Source: a virus. From it: a DNA stretch of 22,180 nt. The position numbers were made by a program, and so were the translations under genes. The stretch's first letter is position 1. Each line of letters starts with the position of its first letter. The DNA lies in IMG/VR virus record IMGVR_UViG_3300030047_000130, positions 1 through 22,180 of that record. The stretch is one strand, 5' to 3'. A model generated the notes under the pieces. That model saw nothing but the letters and a program-made list of their open reading frames with translations. It made no database searches and was not told the origin of the DNA. This document shows positions 5,417-11,103 of this stretch, piece by piece.

Positions 5417-6256
5417 TTACTTATCAGCAGTTTCAATCAAATTTAAGAACGATTCTTTTGTAAATCCAAATGCTCTGTCCCAATCTGTTTTTGACTGGAG
5501 AGAAACAAATTCATACAATTTCATAACGTCCTGCTGTGATATGAGTTCTTTATATTCTGCACGCAAAGACTTATAATCAACATAAAGAACGTAAATAGTA
5601 TTGTTGTATATACTGACAGGTGTAAGTCGACCAGAAGCGTTTAAAACGGCATTAGAAGCATAACTTTTCAACAGTCTGGTTTTATCGTTGATTCTTGAAT
5701 GATATTTTACTGCTTTATTAAATTCTTTGTAAATTATTGCTATTGCACTTCTAAATCTCACCGGACTTTTATTGGTTGAAATTTGAACAGTGCCGGAGTT
5801 TCTTGTTTGCCGGAACTTAAGAGGTTGTATTTCGTCAAATCTGCACATATAACAGCGGTTTCCACCTACTTCGTAGGGGAATACGAACTTACACTTATCT
5901 TGTGGAAATGAACGCTTTGGAGCGCAGCAAATGAAGCCCACTGGAACATACCACAATTTAAAGCTATCAAAACTCACATCGGGATACGATGAAGGATTTT
6001 GCACAAAATGGGTAAATTTAAGTAAATGCGGGCTATTTAGCACTTCGGTATGCGATTTTGTTGAGATGTCGTCACGAATGAATGTTTTTTGAATTAAATC
6101 AGCGATTTCAAAGCGTTCTACACCCAGATAAACGCAGCCGTTAAAGGTTTCAATAGAACGCCCTTCTATTGTCCTAACGTGTCCTAAATCACTTAATAAG
6201 TAATTTCCATTATTTGGAATGATCCTCCAGTTTTCTTGTATTTTTTCTTTACTCAT
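5417..6256 (-). CDS. NUMOD4-containing protein without an HNH motif, 279 aa
   Basis: The N-terminus (about residues 8-35, ENWRIIPNNGNYLLSDLGHV then RTIEG) is a NUMOD4 motif. A short segment, YLGVERFEIADLIQKTFI, corresponds to the part of HNH_3 proteins before the active site. The catalytic D-H-x-N-G signature is absent. The remaining 200 residues, with a CxxC (CYMC near residue 136) and a helical C-terminus, match nothing I recognise. The start at 6256 is preferred over an upstream ATG at 6322 because the latter lies inside the leader stem. The gene carries the same pseudoknot leader as the true HNH genes and sits beside the iteron array. Possibly a domesticated relative of a homing endonuclease turned DNA-binding protein; function unproven. 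Confidence 0.8.
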   Translation of the reverse strand: MSKEKIQENWRIIPNNGNYLLSDLGHVRTIEGRSIETFNGCVYLGVERFEIADLIQKTFIRDDISTKSHTEVLNSPHLLKFTHFVQNPSSYPDVSFDSFKLWYVPVGFICCAPKRSFPQDKCKFVFPYEVGGNRCYMCRFDEIQPLKFRQTRNSGTVQISTNKSPVRFRSAIAIIYKEFNKAVKYHSRINDKTRLLKSYASNAVLNASGRLTPVSIYNNTIYVLYVDYKSLRAEYKELISQQDVMKLYEFVSLQSKTDWDRAFGFTKESFLNLIETADK

Positions 6257-6266
6257 AATATAAATA

Positions 6267-6345
6267 AATCCCAATTCACAAATAAGAGGTAGGCAACTTC
6301 TTAAATATAAATTGGGATTCAAAAATTAGTTATACCGGTGCCTAC
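6267..6345 (-). promoter_or_regulatory. Pseudoknot leader RNA, copy 4 (upstream of the NUMOD4 protein)
   Basis: On the minus strand A is GTAGGCA (6345-6339), B is AATCCCAATT (6319-6310), A' is TGCCTAC (6295-6289) and B' is AATTGGGATT (6276-6267). A/A' is 7 bp and B/B' 10 bp, both perfect. Gaps are 19, 14 and 12 nt, and 10 nt separate B' from the ATG at 6256. Segment A sits in a loop between two CCGG tetramers, so a third small stem is possible. Confidence 0.78.
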
Positions 6346-6368
6346 TCCGGGTGTCGTAATTCGACTTA

Positions 6369-6376
6369 CAAATATA
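6369..6376 (-). promoter_or_regulatory. Promoter -7 element for the NUMOD4 protein gene
   Basis: The minus strand reads TATATTTG (TAnnTTTG). Transcription would begin near 6362, followed by a small GTCG/CGAC hairpin and then the pseudoknot. Confidence 0.68.
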
Positions 6377-6398
6377 ATCAAAATAAACGGATAAAGGG

Positions 6399-6557
6399 CT
6401 ATTTCTGCTCAACTACTATTAATACTTTTTCGCGACCTTCTTTATACATAACTTTGTGAAAATAACCTTCATCAATCATCTTTTGAGGTTTTTCAGTATT
6501 ATAGAATCCTGTTGCCCAAACTTCATTTATTGAGCCTTTTGTTACTACTTTATACAT
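6399..6557 (-). CDS. Hypothetical protein, 52 aa
   Basis: The ORF encodes MYKVVTKGSINEVWATGFYN... and ends REKVLIVVEQK. The beta-strand, helix, beta-strand pattern with a middle KPQKMIDEGYFHK segment resembles small phage proteins that give the amino-acid pattern of a ferredoxin-like half-domain. Same orientation as its neighbours; the downstream NUMOD4 gene has its own promoter. No family is named. Confidence 0.58.
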   Translation of the reverse strand: MYKVVTKGSINEVWATGFYNTEKPQKMIDEGYFHKVMYKEGREKVLIVVEQK

Positions 6558-6574
6558 CTTGTCGGCTTTTATTT

Positions 6575-6685
6575 TTAGTTTAAATTAATTTTTAGTAAAA
6601 TAGGAACAAATCCAGTATTTTTAATAATCCTGTTTGTGTCGAAAATGTAACAGAAATTTCCTACTTGAATATAGTTTGTTTCCAT
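6575..6685 (-). CDS. Possible hypothetical protein, 36 aa
   Basis: METNYIQVGNFCYIFDTNRI followed by a hydrophobic end. It is in the same direction as its neighbours and 17 nt upstream of the 6399-6557 gene. Size makes it uncertain. Confidence 0.38.
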   Translation of the reverse strand: METNYIQVGNFCYIFDTNRIIKNTGFVPILLKINLN

Positions 6686-6825
6686 AATCATTTGGTGTTT
6701 ATAGGTTTTATCTATGAGTTATATAAGTTCCTGTATTTCAGTCCATTAAAATACAAGATTTAAAGTAATTATTTAACCAATTCGATTGATTTGTTATTCA
6801 CTCATGTACGGTGAATTTCGACGGG

Positions 6826-7350
6826 TTAAAATCTGTAATTCTTTCTTTTTGAGGTGGTAACTTCTATTTGTTTTGACCCCACAAAGAAACAATCCAATAG
6901 TATTAAATTACCATTTTTAACTGCAACGTTACGAGGTGAAATTTCAAATTTAATATCACTCCCATAATTTGCACAGGCATCAATAGCTTCCTGAAGTGAA
7001 TTTCTTAAAGTAATGTTTGTTACCTTAGAAAATTCCTTATACCATGCATCCTTCAAATCATAATTATTTTTGCAATATGGTATTTGAAGCTTTCTAAGTT
7101 CAGAATAAAGTTTATACTGTGCTGGTTTTAGGGAGTCTTTTAAACTTTTAACCTTTTCGTAATACTCCATCTTGTAGAGTTCGGAATCTATACGCTCAAC
7201 TGTAGGAAAGTATTTGCTTTCAGGAAACCAACCCATCGACATACATTCTTTTATTGGATCACAAGACCTTAAAAGCACCTCTTTATCATTTAATTTATAA
7301 CAGATGGTGAATAATCCTTTACCTATAACTTTAAGTCCTGAAGTTTTCAT
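6826..7350 (-). CDS. Kinase-fold-like phage protein, 174 aa
   Basis: Residues 9-22 (VIGKGLFTICYKLN) look like a glycine-rich nucleotide-binding loop. The segment around residues 135-155 (FEISPRNVAVKNGNLILLDC) has the layout of a protein-kinase/aminoglycoside-kinase catalytic loop and metal-binding strand, with S-P-R-N in place of the usual H-x-D-x-x-x-x-N start and L-D-C in place of D-F-G. The Asn and the second Asp are kept; the catalytic Asp position is Ser or shifted. The middle (GWFPESKYFPTVERI and MEYYEKVKSL) resembles the hinge region. The protein is shorter than a full kinase, as is common for phage versions. It may be a pseudokinase or a minimal kinase acting on host proteins. Located in a leftward set of small genes. 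Confidence 0.62.
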   Translation of the reverse strand: MKTSGLKVIGKGLFTICYKLNDKEVLLRSCDPIKECMSMGWFPESKYFPTVERIDSELYKMEYYEKVKSLKDSLKPAQYKLYSELRKLQIPYCKNNYDLKDAWYKEFSKVTNITLRNSLQEAIDACANYGSDIKFEISPRNVAVKNGNLILLDCFFVGSKQIEVTTSKRKNYRF

Positions 7351-7353
7351 AAT

Positions 7354-7467
7354 TTAGTCTTCTTTAAAATATTTAATAAACTTTTTAATTTTAACAACTG
7401 CACACTTAATGAAGTATGCTATAATCGATAATTCAATCGACATAAAGATAAGGCGTTCGAGGGTCAT
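7354..7467 (-). CDS. Small membrane protein, 37 aa
   Basis: MTLERLIFMSIELSIIAYFI followed by a basic tail (KCAVVKIKKFIKYFKED). A single membrane helix with a positively charged C-terminal end. It lies between, and in line with, the genes at 7472-7699 and 6826-7350. Confidence 0.5.
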   Translation of the reverse strand: MTLERLIFMSIELSIIAYFIKCAVVKIKKFIKYFKED

Positions 7468-7471
7468 AATA

Positions 7472-7699
7472 TTAATACCTCCACAAAGCTAAATTATTAT
7501 CATTGCACCACTTCCGGGCCATTTTTTCAAGTCTTATTGTCTCGCCTGAACTTTGCTCCATCTCTATCCATTGGAAGTCGTCAGTGAGCCAAAAATACCT
7601 TAATTCCATTTTGCGCCATTCGGAATCATTTTTGATTGACTGGCAAATTACAATATATGAATAACTGGCCCCTACATTTAATACAAATGTTTTTTTCAT
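7472..7699 (-). CDS. Hypothetical protein, 75 aa
   Basis: Starts MKKTFVLNVGASYSYIVICQ and contains a Trp-rich beta segment (WLTDDFQWIEMEQSSGETI) before a C-terminal helix ending CNDNNLALWRY. The start overlaps the stop of the upstream gene by ATGA. No recognised family. Confidence 0.68.
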   Translation of the reverse strand: MKKTFVLNVGASYSYIVICQSIKNDSEWRKMELRYFWLTDDFQWIEMEQSSGETIRLEKMARKWCNDNNLALWRY

Positions 7700-7896
7700 A
7701 ATAATACGCTTTTATTTTCATTAAAGAATAATACAGAGTCATTAAGATCAATCTTATGCCCTTCTTTAGTACCGTTATCCATAGTGCACAGGACGAAAGT
7801 CCTGCTTCCTATATACTCCATTGCATCAATTAACATCACTATACCGCATTGTAGCTGTATGCGTGTGTCGGGCTTAATGTCTGTTATGTGGATCAT
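7696..7896 (-). CDS. Hypothetical protein, 66 aa
   Basis: I take the ATG at 7896 as the start (MIHITDIKPDTRIQLQCGIV...). The open frame extends back to 8067, but the extra 57 residues are unlike the rest in composition and overlap a set of strong hairpins, so they are more likely noncoding. The protein reads as small beta-rich (GSRTFVLCTMDNGTKEGHKI). Its stop overlaps the next start by ATGA. Confidence 0.6.
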   Translation of the reverse strand: MIHITDIKPDTRIQLQCGIVMLIDAMEYIGSRTFVLCTMDNGTKEGHKIDLNDSVLFFNENKSVLL

Positions 7897-7913
7897 GATG
7901 TTAGTTATTAGTT

Positions 7914-8222
7914 GCTCAACATTGAGCGTTGTATAGCAAGGCAGAACCAACCGCCTTGCTCTTACTTTATACCCTATTCTGTGCATTTCACACAATGGAG
8001 AAGTACGCCAAGTAACGACCTGATTAATGCATTTCACATAAGGAAGAATCGTAATCCAGTTAGGCATTGCACCTATGTTCTATACGAACGTTGTTTGTTT
8101 TACATCGCAGTCTTTAAGTACTGGCATGCGATGATCCTGCATTGACTCTGCTCGTTTGGCTTTTCATCGGCTTACCATCCCGGACTTTGTGAGTGCGCTC
8201 AATCCAATGAGCTACACCCTAG
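7914..8222 (-). ncRNA. Candidate structured noncoding segment with a tRNA D-arm-like element
   Basis: This 310-bp stretch between two leftward genes is visibly richer in G+C than its surroundings and carries several stems: TAGCTCATTGGATTGAGC (minus strand, near 8213-8196), matching tRNA positions 8-25; CATCGCA/TGCGATG (8103-8109 with 8127-8133); AGCAAGGC/GCCTTGCT (7935-7942 with 7953-7960); and GCTCA/TGAGC (7914-7918 with 7923-7927). A complete tRNA cannot be folded: no matching acceptor strand, anticodon arm or T arm is seen. It could be a decayed tRNA cluster or a phage structured RNA. The strand is inferred from the D-arm and from the flanking genes. Confidence 0.4.
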
Positions 8223-8225
8223 TTG

Positions 8226-8390
8226 TTAAACGTCTCTTGTATAGGTCTTGTCACAGAACTGTTTGTACGTTAATCTTAATTGATTCTTTGGTCTGTGTTT
8301 GTATTCGAGTCTTTGGTCTGCTTGCAACAACATTATTATTAACATTGGTATTACAAATAGAATAGCGAAGAAAATGATTATTGCTATCAT
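8226..8390 (-). CDS. Small membrane protein, 54 aa
   Basis: MIAIIIFFAILFVIPMLIIM forms one membrane helix, followed by a basic soluble tail (LRLTYKQFCDKTYTRDV). The start overlaps the stop of the 8387-8476 ORF as ATGA, like a two-gene pair of the lambda Rz/Rz1 type in layout. There is no lipobox, however, so I make no spanin claim. Confidence 0.6.
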   Translation of the reverse strand: MIAIIIFFAILFVIPMLIIMLLQADQRLEYKHRPKNQLRLTYKQFCDKTYTRDV

Positions 8391-8476
8391 AGTATAACGT
8401 TTTTTACAAAACTAACTGCTATTCTGATAATAGTTAAAGCGAAAAGAACTGCTGGTAATAAGTAGATAAGTGTCAT
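8387..8476 (-). CDS. Membrane miniprotein, 29 aa
   Basis: MTLIYLLPAVLFALTIIRIA followed by VSFVKNVIL: essentially one transmembrane helix. It is the first ORF after a -7 element and is coupled by ATGA to the next membrane protein, which supports translation despite the length. Confidence 0.45.
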   Translation of the reverse strand: MTLIYLLPAVLFALTIIRIAVSFVKNVIL

Positions 8477-8507
8477 AAGGCGTTTGTTTTATTTGATTAG
8501 TATGATA

Positions 8508-8515
8508 CAAAGATA
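8508..8515 (-). promoter_or_regulatory. Promoter -7 element for the membrane miniprotein pair
   Basis: The minus strand reads TATCTTTG followed by TATCATACTAATC, 31 nt before the ATG at 8476. Confidence 0.65.
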
Positions 8516-8559
8516 CATGAATTGAAATGATATACCAAATGTTTTGTGTTAAAAGAATG

Positions 8560-8709
8560 TTAAAGTTTGCGAGTACAGAAAGTTACTGTAAGGAACATTG
8601 TAGATATAATTAATAACATTGGATTGTAAACACATGCTGCAATTATAGTGGATACTGTCATTATGGAAGAGAAAAGAAAAACGACTGTGTTAAGTTTTGA
8701 AGTTGTCAT
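8560..8709 (-). CDS. Two-helix membrane miniprotein, 49 aa
   Basis: From the ATG at 8709 the protein is MTTSKLNTVVFLFSSIMTVS, then TIIAACVYNPMLLIISTMFL and TVTFCTRKL, i.e. two closely spaced hydrophobic segments. An ATG at 8775 is in frame but lies upstream of the -7 element, so the shorter form is preferred. Function unknown. Confidence 0.5.
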   Translation of the reverse strand: MTTSKLNTVVFLFSSIMTVSTIIAACVYNPMLLIISTMFLTVTFCTRKL

Positions 8710-8745
8710 AATGTTATGTTGTTTTAGTTTGGTTCTTTCGATATG

Positions 8746-8753
8746 TAAAGATA
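8746..8753 (-). promoter_or_regulatory. Promoter-like -7 element (TATCTTTA)
   Basis: One mismatch to TAnnTTTG, 37 nt before the ATG at 8709. It is the rightmost leftward promoter; the transcription polarity of the window changes just beyond it. Confidence 0.5.
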
Positions 8754-8775
8754 GTATATTGATATGATATATCAA

Positions 8776-8979
8776 ACTATTATTAGTTAAAAGATTCAGT
8801 ATATAAAGTTAAAGTAAGTTAAGACAAAGATTTGGAAGAGGGGGGGGTGCTTAGTGTATTTATTAACAATGTTAACATGCGCTATGCCCCTTAAAAATTC
8901 GCCGCCAAAAACGTAAAAACTTTCTCCCTTAACTGTTATTAAACATTAAAATCCACGCTTTTAATCAATCAAAAGTAAT
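8776..8979. other. Divergent intergenic region between leftward and rightward gene blocks
   Basis: No ORF is supported. It contains a run of eight G (8840-8847), striking in this AT-rich DNA, and the perfect palindrome ATGTTAACAT (8869-8878), which shares TGTT...AACA half-sites with the palindromes at 9696-9713 and 10895-10908. This is the natural place for a regulatory switch. Confidence 0.55.
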
Positions 8980-8987
8980 TATCTTTG
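8980..8987 (+). promoter_or_regulatory. Promoter -7 element for the methyltransferase (probably leaderless)
   Basis: TATCTTTG ends only 4 nt before the ATG at 8992. With the usual spacing the transcript would begin at or within a few bases of the start codon. Confidence 0.72.
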
Positions 8988-8991
8988 CAAT

Positions 8992-9627
8992 ATGGAAAAA
9001 TTAAAACTATTGGATTTATATTGTTGCGGAGGCGGTGCTGGTCATGGGTACGAGCTTGCAGGCCTTGATGTGACTGGAGTGGATATAGAGCCTCAACCAA
9101 AACACAGGGGGAAGGTAGTCGTTGCAGATGCAATTGAATATCTACGTGAACACTATCAAGAGTACGATGCAATTCACGCATCTCCCCCGTGTCAACAATA
9201 CTCAACAAGTTCGATGCAATTCAGACTTAACGGTAAAGAGTATCCTGACTTGATTTCAATAACTAGGGAAGAGTTAATTAAAACCGGTAAGCCGTATATT
9301 ATAGAGAACGTTCCAAATTCTCCATTAATTAATCCAATCCAGTTATGTGGCTCAATGTTTGGAATGAGAACGTATAGACACCGGTTATTCGAGAGCAATA
9401 TGCCATTAGTAGCCCCAATTCACCATAAGCATTCTGTTAAAAATGCGAAGATGGGACGAAAGGCAAATGAAGATGAAAACATACAATACGTTGGACACTT
9501 TTCTGGTTTAAAAGAAGTACGTCAAATGACCGGCTTAAATTGGCTTGGAACATACGAACTTGCACAAAGTATTCCTCCGCAATATACAGAATACTTAGAC
9601 AAACAGGTAATTGAGTTTTTGAGATAA
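8992..9627 (+). CDS. C5-cytosine DNA methyltransferase, short form, 211 aa
   Basis: Motif I is LLDLYCCGGGAGHGYELAG (residues 6-24), with VTGVDIEPQPKHRG as motif II. The catalytic motif IV is ASPPCQQYS around residue 64-72, with the Pro-Cys nucleophile. Motif VI is PYIIENVPNSP (about 101-111). Motif VIII is YRHRLFE (about 128-134). The C-terminal segment LAQSIPPQYTEYL corresponds to motif X. The target-recognition region between VIII and X is short (about 45 residues), so the enzyme is compact compared with stand-alone C5 enzymes of 300 or more residues, as in many phage-borne versions. It would methylate cytosine in a specific phage DNA site, probably to evade host restriction; no partner endonuclease is encoded nearby. 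The gene has its own promoter and is followed by a 50-bp repeat. Confidence 0.9.
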   Translation: MEKLKLLDLYCCGGGAGHGYELAGLDVTGVDIEPQPKHRGKVVVADAIEYLREHYQEYDAIHASPPCQQYSTSSMQFRLNGKEYPDLISITREELIKTGKPYIIENVPNSPLINPIQLCGSMFGMRTYRHRLFESNMPLVAPIHHKHSVKNAKMGRKANEDENIQYVGHFSGLKEVRQMTGLNWLGTYELAQSIPPQYTEYLDKQVIEFLR

Positions 9628-9642
9628 AAGGATCCTGCCCTA

Positions 9643-9692
9643 AATCTCAAAAAAATATCCGGCAATTTTTGACCAAACTTTTCCCATGCCCA
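9643..9692. repeat. 50-bp direct repeat, copy 1 (after the methyltransferase)
   Basis: Identical over 50 bp to 10838-10887. It begins AATCTCAAAAAAATATCCGG and ends TTTTCCCATGCCCA. It lies 16 nt after the methyltransferase stop and directly before the palindrome at 9696-9713. The second copy begins within the stop codon of the radical SAM gene. The two copies bracket that gene, with a period of 1195 bp. Confidence 0.95.
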
Positions 9693-9695
9693 AAG

Positions 9696-9713
9696 TTATG
9701 TTGTATAACATAA
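9696..9713. promoter_or_regulatory. Palindromic operator-like site, copy 1
   Basis: TTATGTTGTATAACATAA is an 18-bp palindrome with one mismatched pair. It shares TGTTRTATAACA with the site at 10895-10908; both directly follow a 50-bp repeat. Its location between the methyltransferase and the radical SAM gene suggests an operator for the latter. Confidence 0.55.
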
Positions 9714-9773
9714 AAATTAATTATGCCATTTCAAATCATTCAATTACCTTTATATAAAATCAAATTAAAAAAT

Positions 9774-10838
9774 ATGAAAATAGGAATAATTGACGCAGAT
9801 TTATTAGGCAGACCGAAACATAGATTCCCAAATTTGGCATGTATGAAGATAAGCACATACCACAAAAATCATGGGAATAAGGTTAGGTTGGTCTTAGACT
9901 ATTCAGAGGTTGCTAATTATGATAAATTATACATCTCAAAAGTGTTCACCGATACACCGATTGATGGCTCTCTTTTACAATTACCCAACGTAAAATATGG
10001 TGGAACTGGATTCTTCTTTGATAAAGCACCGAACCTACCTGATTATGTTGAGCATTTAATGCCTGATTACTCGCTGTATAATGAGTGGATTATTGGGAAG
10101 GATATAAAAGACTATACCGACTCATCGATAGGATTTTTAACTCGTGGATGCTTCCGTAAATGTGCGTTTTGTGTTAATAAAAAATATGATCGGGCGTTTA
10201 TCGCTTCTCCGTTGAGTGAGTTTTTAGACTTGAATAGAAAGACCATTTCATTATGGGACGACAACTTTTTATCGCATCCAAAATGGAGAGAATTATTAGC
10301 AGAATTAGTCGCTTCGGGTAAGCCATTCCAGTTCAGACAAGGATTAGATATAAGATTGATTACAGAAGAGAAAGTGGAGCTATTTAGCAAAGTAAAATAT
10401 GCAGGTGATTATATATTTGCATTTGACCACATCGATGACAGAGAGTTAATAGAGAGTAAATTAAAAATATGGAAGTCAAAAATATCGAAGACCACAAAGT
10501 TATACGTGTTCTGCGGATTTGATCGGGATAATAAATGGGATTTAGATTTTTGGAAACAAGATATAATTGACACGTTTTTAAGGATTAAAATACTAATGGG
10601 CTTTGGTTGTTTGCCTTATATCATGCGATTTAATAGATACGAGGAATCCCCATATAGAGGGACATATATAAACTTGGCTCGCTGGTGTAATCAGCCTTCA
10701 ATGTTTAAAAAGAAGTCATACAGAGAGTTTGTAAAGGCGAATGGAGCTAATAGCAGCACTAACAAGTATTTTGAAGAAGTAGATTTTGTCGATGAAGAGT
10801 TTTACGATATGAGGCATGATCAGTTAAATAGATATTGA
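9774..10838 (+). CDS. Radical SAM protein with N-terminal B12-binding-like region, 354 aa
   Basis: The iron-sulphur cluster motif CFRKCAFC (C126, C130, C133) is a canonical CX3CX2C of radical SAM enzymes. It is preceded by IGFLTRGC, as in the B12-binding/radical SAM class. The N-terminal 110 residues begin MKIGIIDADLLGRPKHRFPN and have the strand-helix repeat of a cobalamin-binding-like domain, but no D-x-H-x-x-G motif is visible, so actual B12 binding is doubtful. Downstream ISLWDDNFLSHPKW and FQFRQGLDIRLI are typical of barrel strands in this class. I chose 9774 rather than 9723 because the domain starts right there and the stretch before it is A-rich and noncoding-like. Substrate unknown; tRNA, nucleotide or DNA modification are all possible. 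The neighbour is a DNA methyltransferase. Confidence 0.85.
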   Translation: MKIGIIDADLLGRPKHRFPNLACMKISTYHKNHGNKVRLVLDYSEVANYDKLYISKVFTDTPIDGSLLQLPNVKYGGTGFFFDKAPNLPDYVEHLMPDYSLYNEWIIGKDIKDYTDSSIGFLTRGCFRKCAFCVNKKYDRAFIASPLSEFLDLNRKTISLWDDNFLSHPKWRELLAELVASGKPFQFRQGLDIRLITEEKVELFSKVKYAGDYIFAFDHIDDRELIESKLKIWKSKISKTTKLYVFCGFDRDNKWDLDFWKQDIIDTFLRIKILMGFGCLPYIMRFNRYEESPYRGTYINLARWCNQPSMFKKKSYREFVKANGANSSTNKYFEEVDFVDEEFYDMRHDQLNRY

Positions 10839-10887
10839 ATCTCAAAAAAATATCCGGCAATTTTTGACCAAACTTTTCCCATGCCCA
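10838..10887. repeat. 50-bp direct repeat, copy 2 (after the radical SAM gene)
   Basis: Perfect copy of 9643-9692. Its first base is the last base of the radical SAM stop codon. It is followed 7 nt later by a palindrome, as in copy 1. Confidence 0.95.
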
Positions 10888-10894
10888 CCAAAAC

Positions 10895-10908
10895 GTGTTA
10901 TATAACAC
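10895..10908. promoter_or_regulatory. Palindromic operator-like site, copy 2
   Basis: GTGTTATATAACAC is a perfect 14-bp palindrome, 10 bp upstream of the -33 element of the next rightward promoter. It is similar to the site at 9696-9713. Well placed to bind a dimeric repressor of the downstream operon. Confidence 0.6.
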
Positions 10909-10917
10909 ATCCTAATA

Positions 10918-10949
10918 TTTGGCAATTACAAATTAAATGATTTACTTTG
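10918..10949 (+). promoter_or_regulatory. Rightward promoter of the VRR-NUC operon
   Basis: TTTG at 10918-10921 (-33), a 20-nt spacer, and TTACTTTG at 10942-10949 (one mismatch to TAnnTTTG). The spacer is ideal for the Bacteroidetes primary sigma factor. A leader of about 150 nt with several hairpins follows before the first ORF, at 11104. Confidence 0.55.
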
Positions 10950-10957
10950 CAAAGATA
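10950..10957 (-). promoter_or_regulatory. Leftward -7 element back-to-back with the rightward promoter
   Basis: The minus strand reads TATCTTTG, a perfect match, abutting the rightward -7 box (shared core CTTTGCAAAG). Transcription would run antisense into the radical SAM gene through the palindrome and the repeat. Confidence 0.4.
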
Positions 10958-11041
10958 AGCATCCTCGGCGTTAAAGGTAAAGATGGTCGCTGCGAATAAA
11001 TAAAACCTAAAACCATACATTAATAGGACGGTGCTGCCTAT

Positions 11042-11097
11042 TTTAATTGCTTCTTTAGCTCAGCAGATAGAGCCTGACAGGAAGCTCAAAAATTAAA
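11042..11097 (+). pseudogene. Truncated tRNA-like hairpin (acceptor stem and D-arm only)
   Basis: GCTTCTT (11049-11055) pairs with AGGAAGC (11079-11085) as a 7-bp acceptor-like stem including one G-U. It is followed by TA and a D-arm with GCTC/GAGC stem (11058-11061, 11070-11073) and loop AGCAGATA. Then come only CTGAC and the 3' acceptor strand. The anticodon and T arms are missing, so this looks like a tRNA with an internal deletion. An additional TTTAATT/AATTAAA stem (11042-11048, 11091-11097) extends the hairpin. It lies in the 5' leader of the following operon. Confidence 0.5.
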
Positions 11098-11103
11098 GAT
11101 ATT

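Noticed and set aside
7897-8067. Extension of the 7696-7896 gene to an upstream ATG at 8067
   Set aside because: The 57 extra residues have a different composition and overlap strong hairpins; the ATG at 7896 gives a compact protein. Not fully excluded.
8160-8222. Functional tRNA on the minus strand
   Set aside because: Only the D-arm matches; no pairing acceptor strand, anticodon stem or T-loop can be found downstream.
7912-8365. Plus-strand ORFs at 7912-8145 and 8156-8365
   Set aside because: They cross the hairpin-rich gap and lie opposite the membrane protein genes; no family resemblance and no promoter.
8840-8847. Run of eight G as a phase-variable tract
   Set aside because: It is intergenic, not within a promoter spacer or coding frame that I can identify; noted only as unusual composition.
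8969-9398. Minus-strand ORFs at 8969-9208 and 9192-9398
   Set aside because: They are opposite the methyltransferase, whose motifs are unambiguous.
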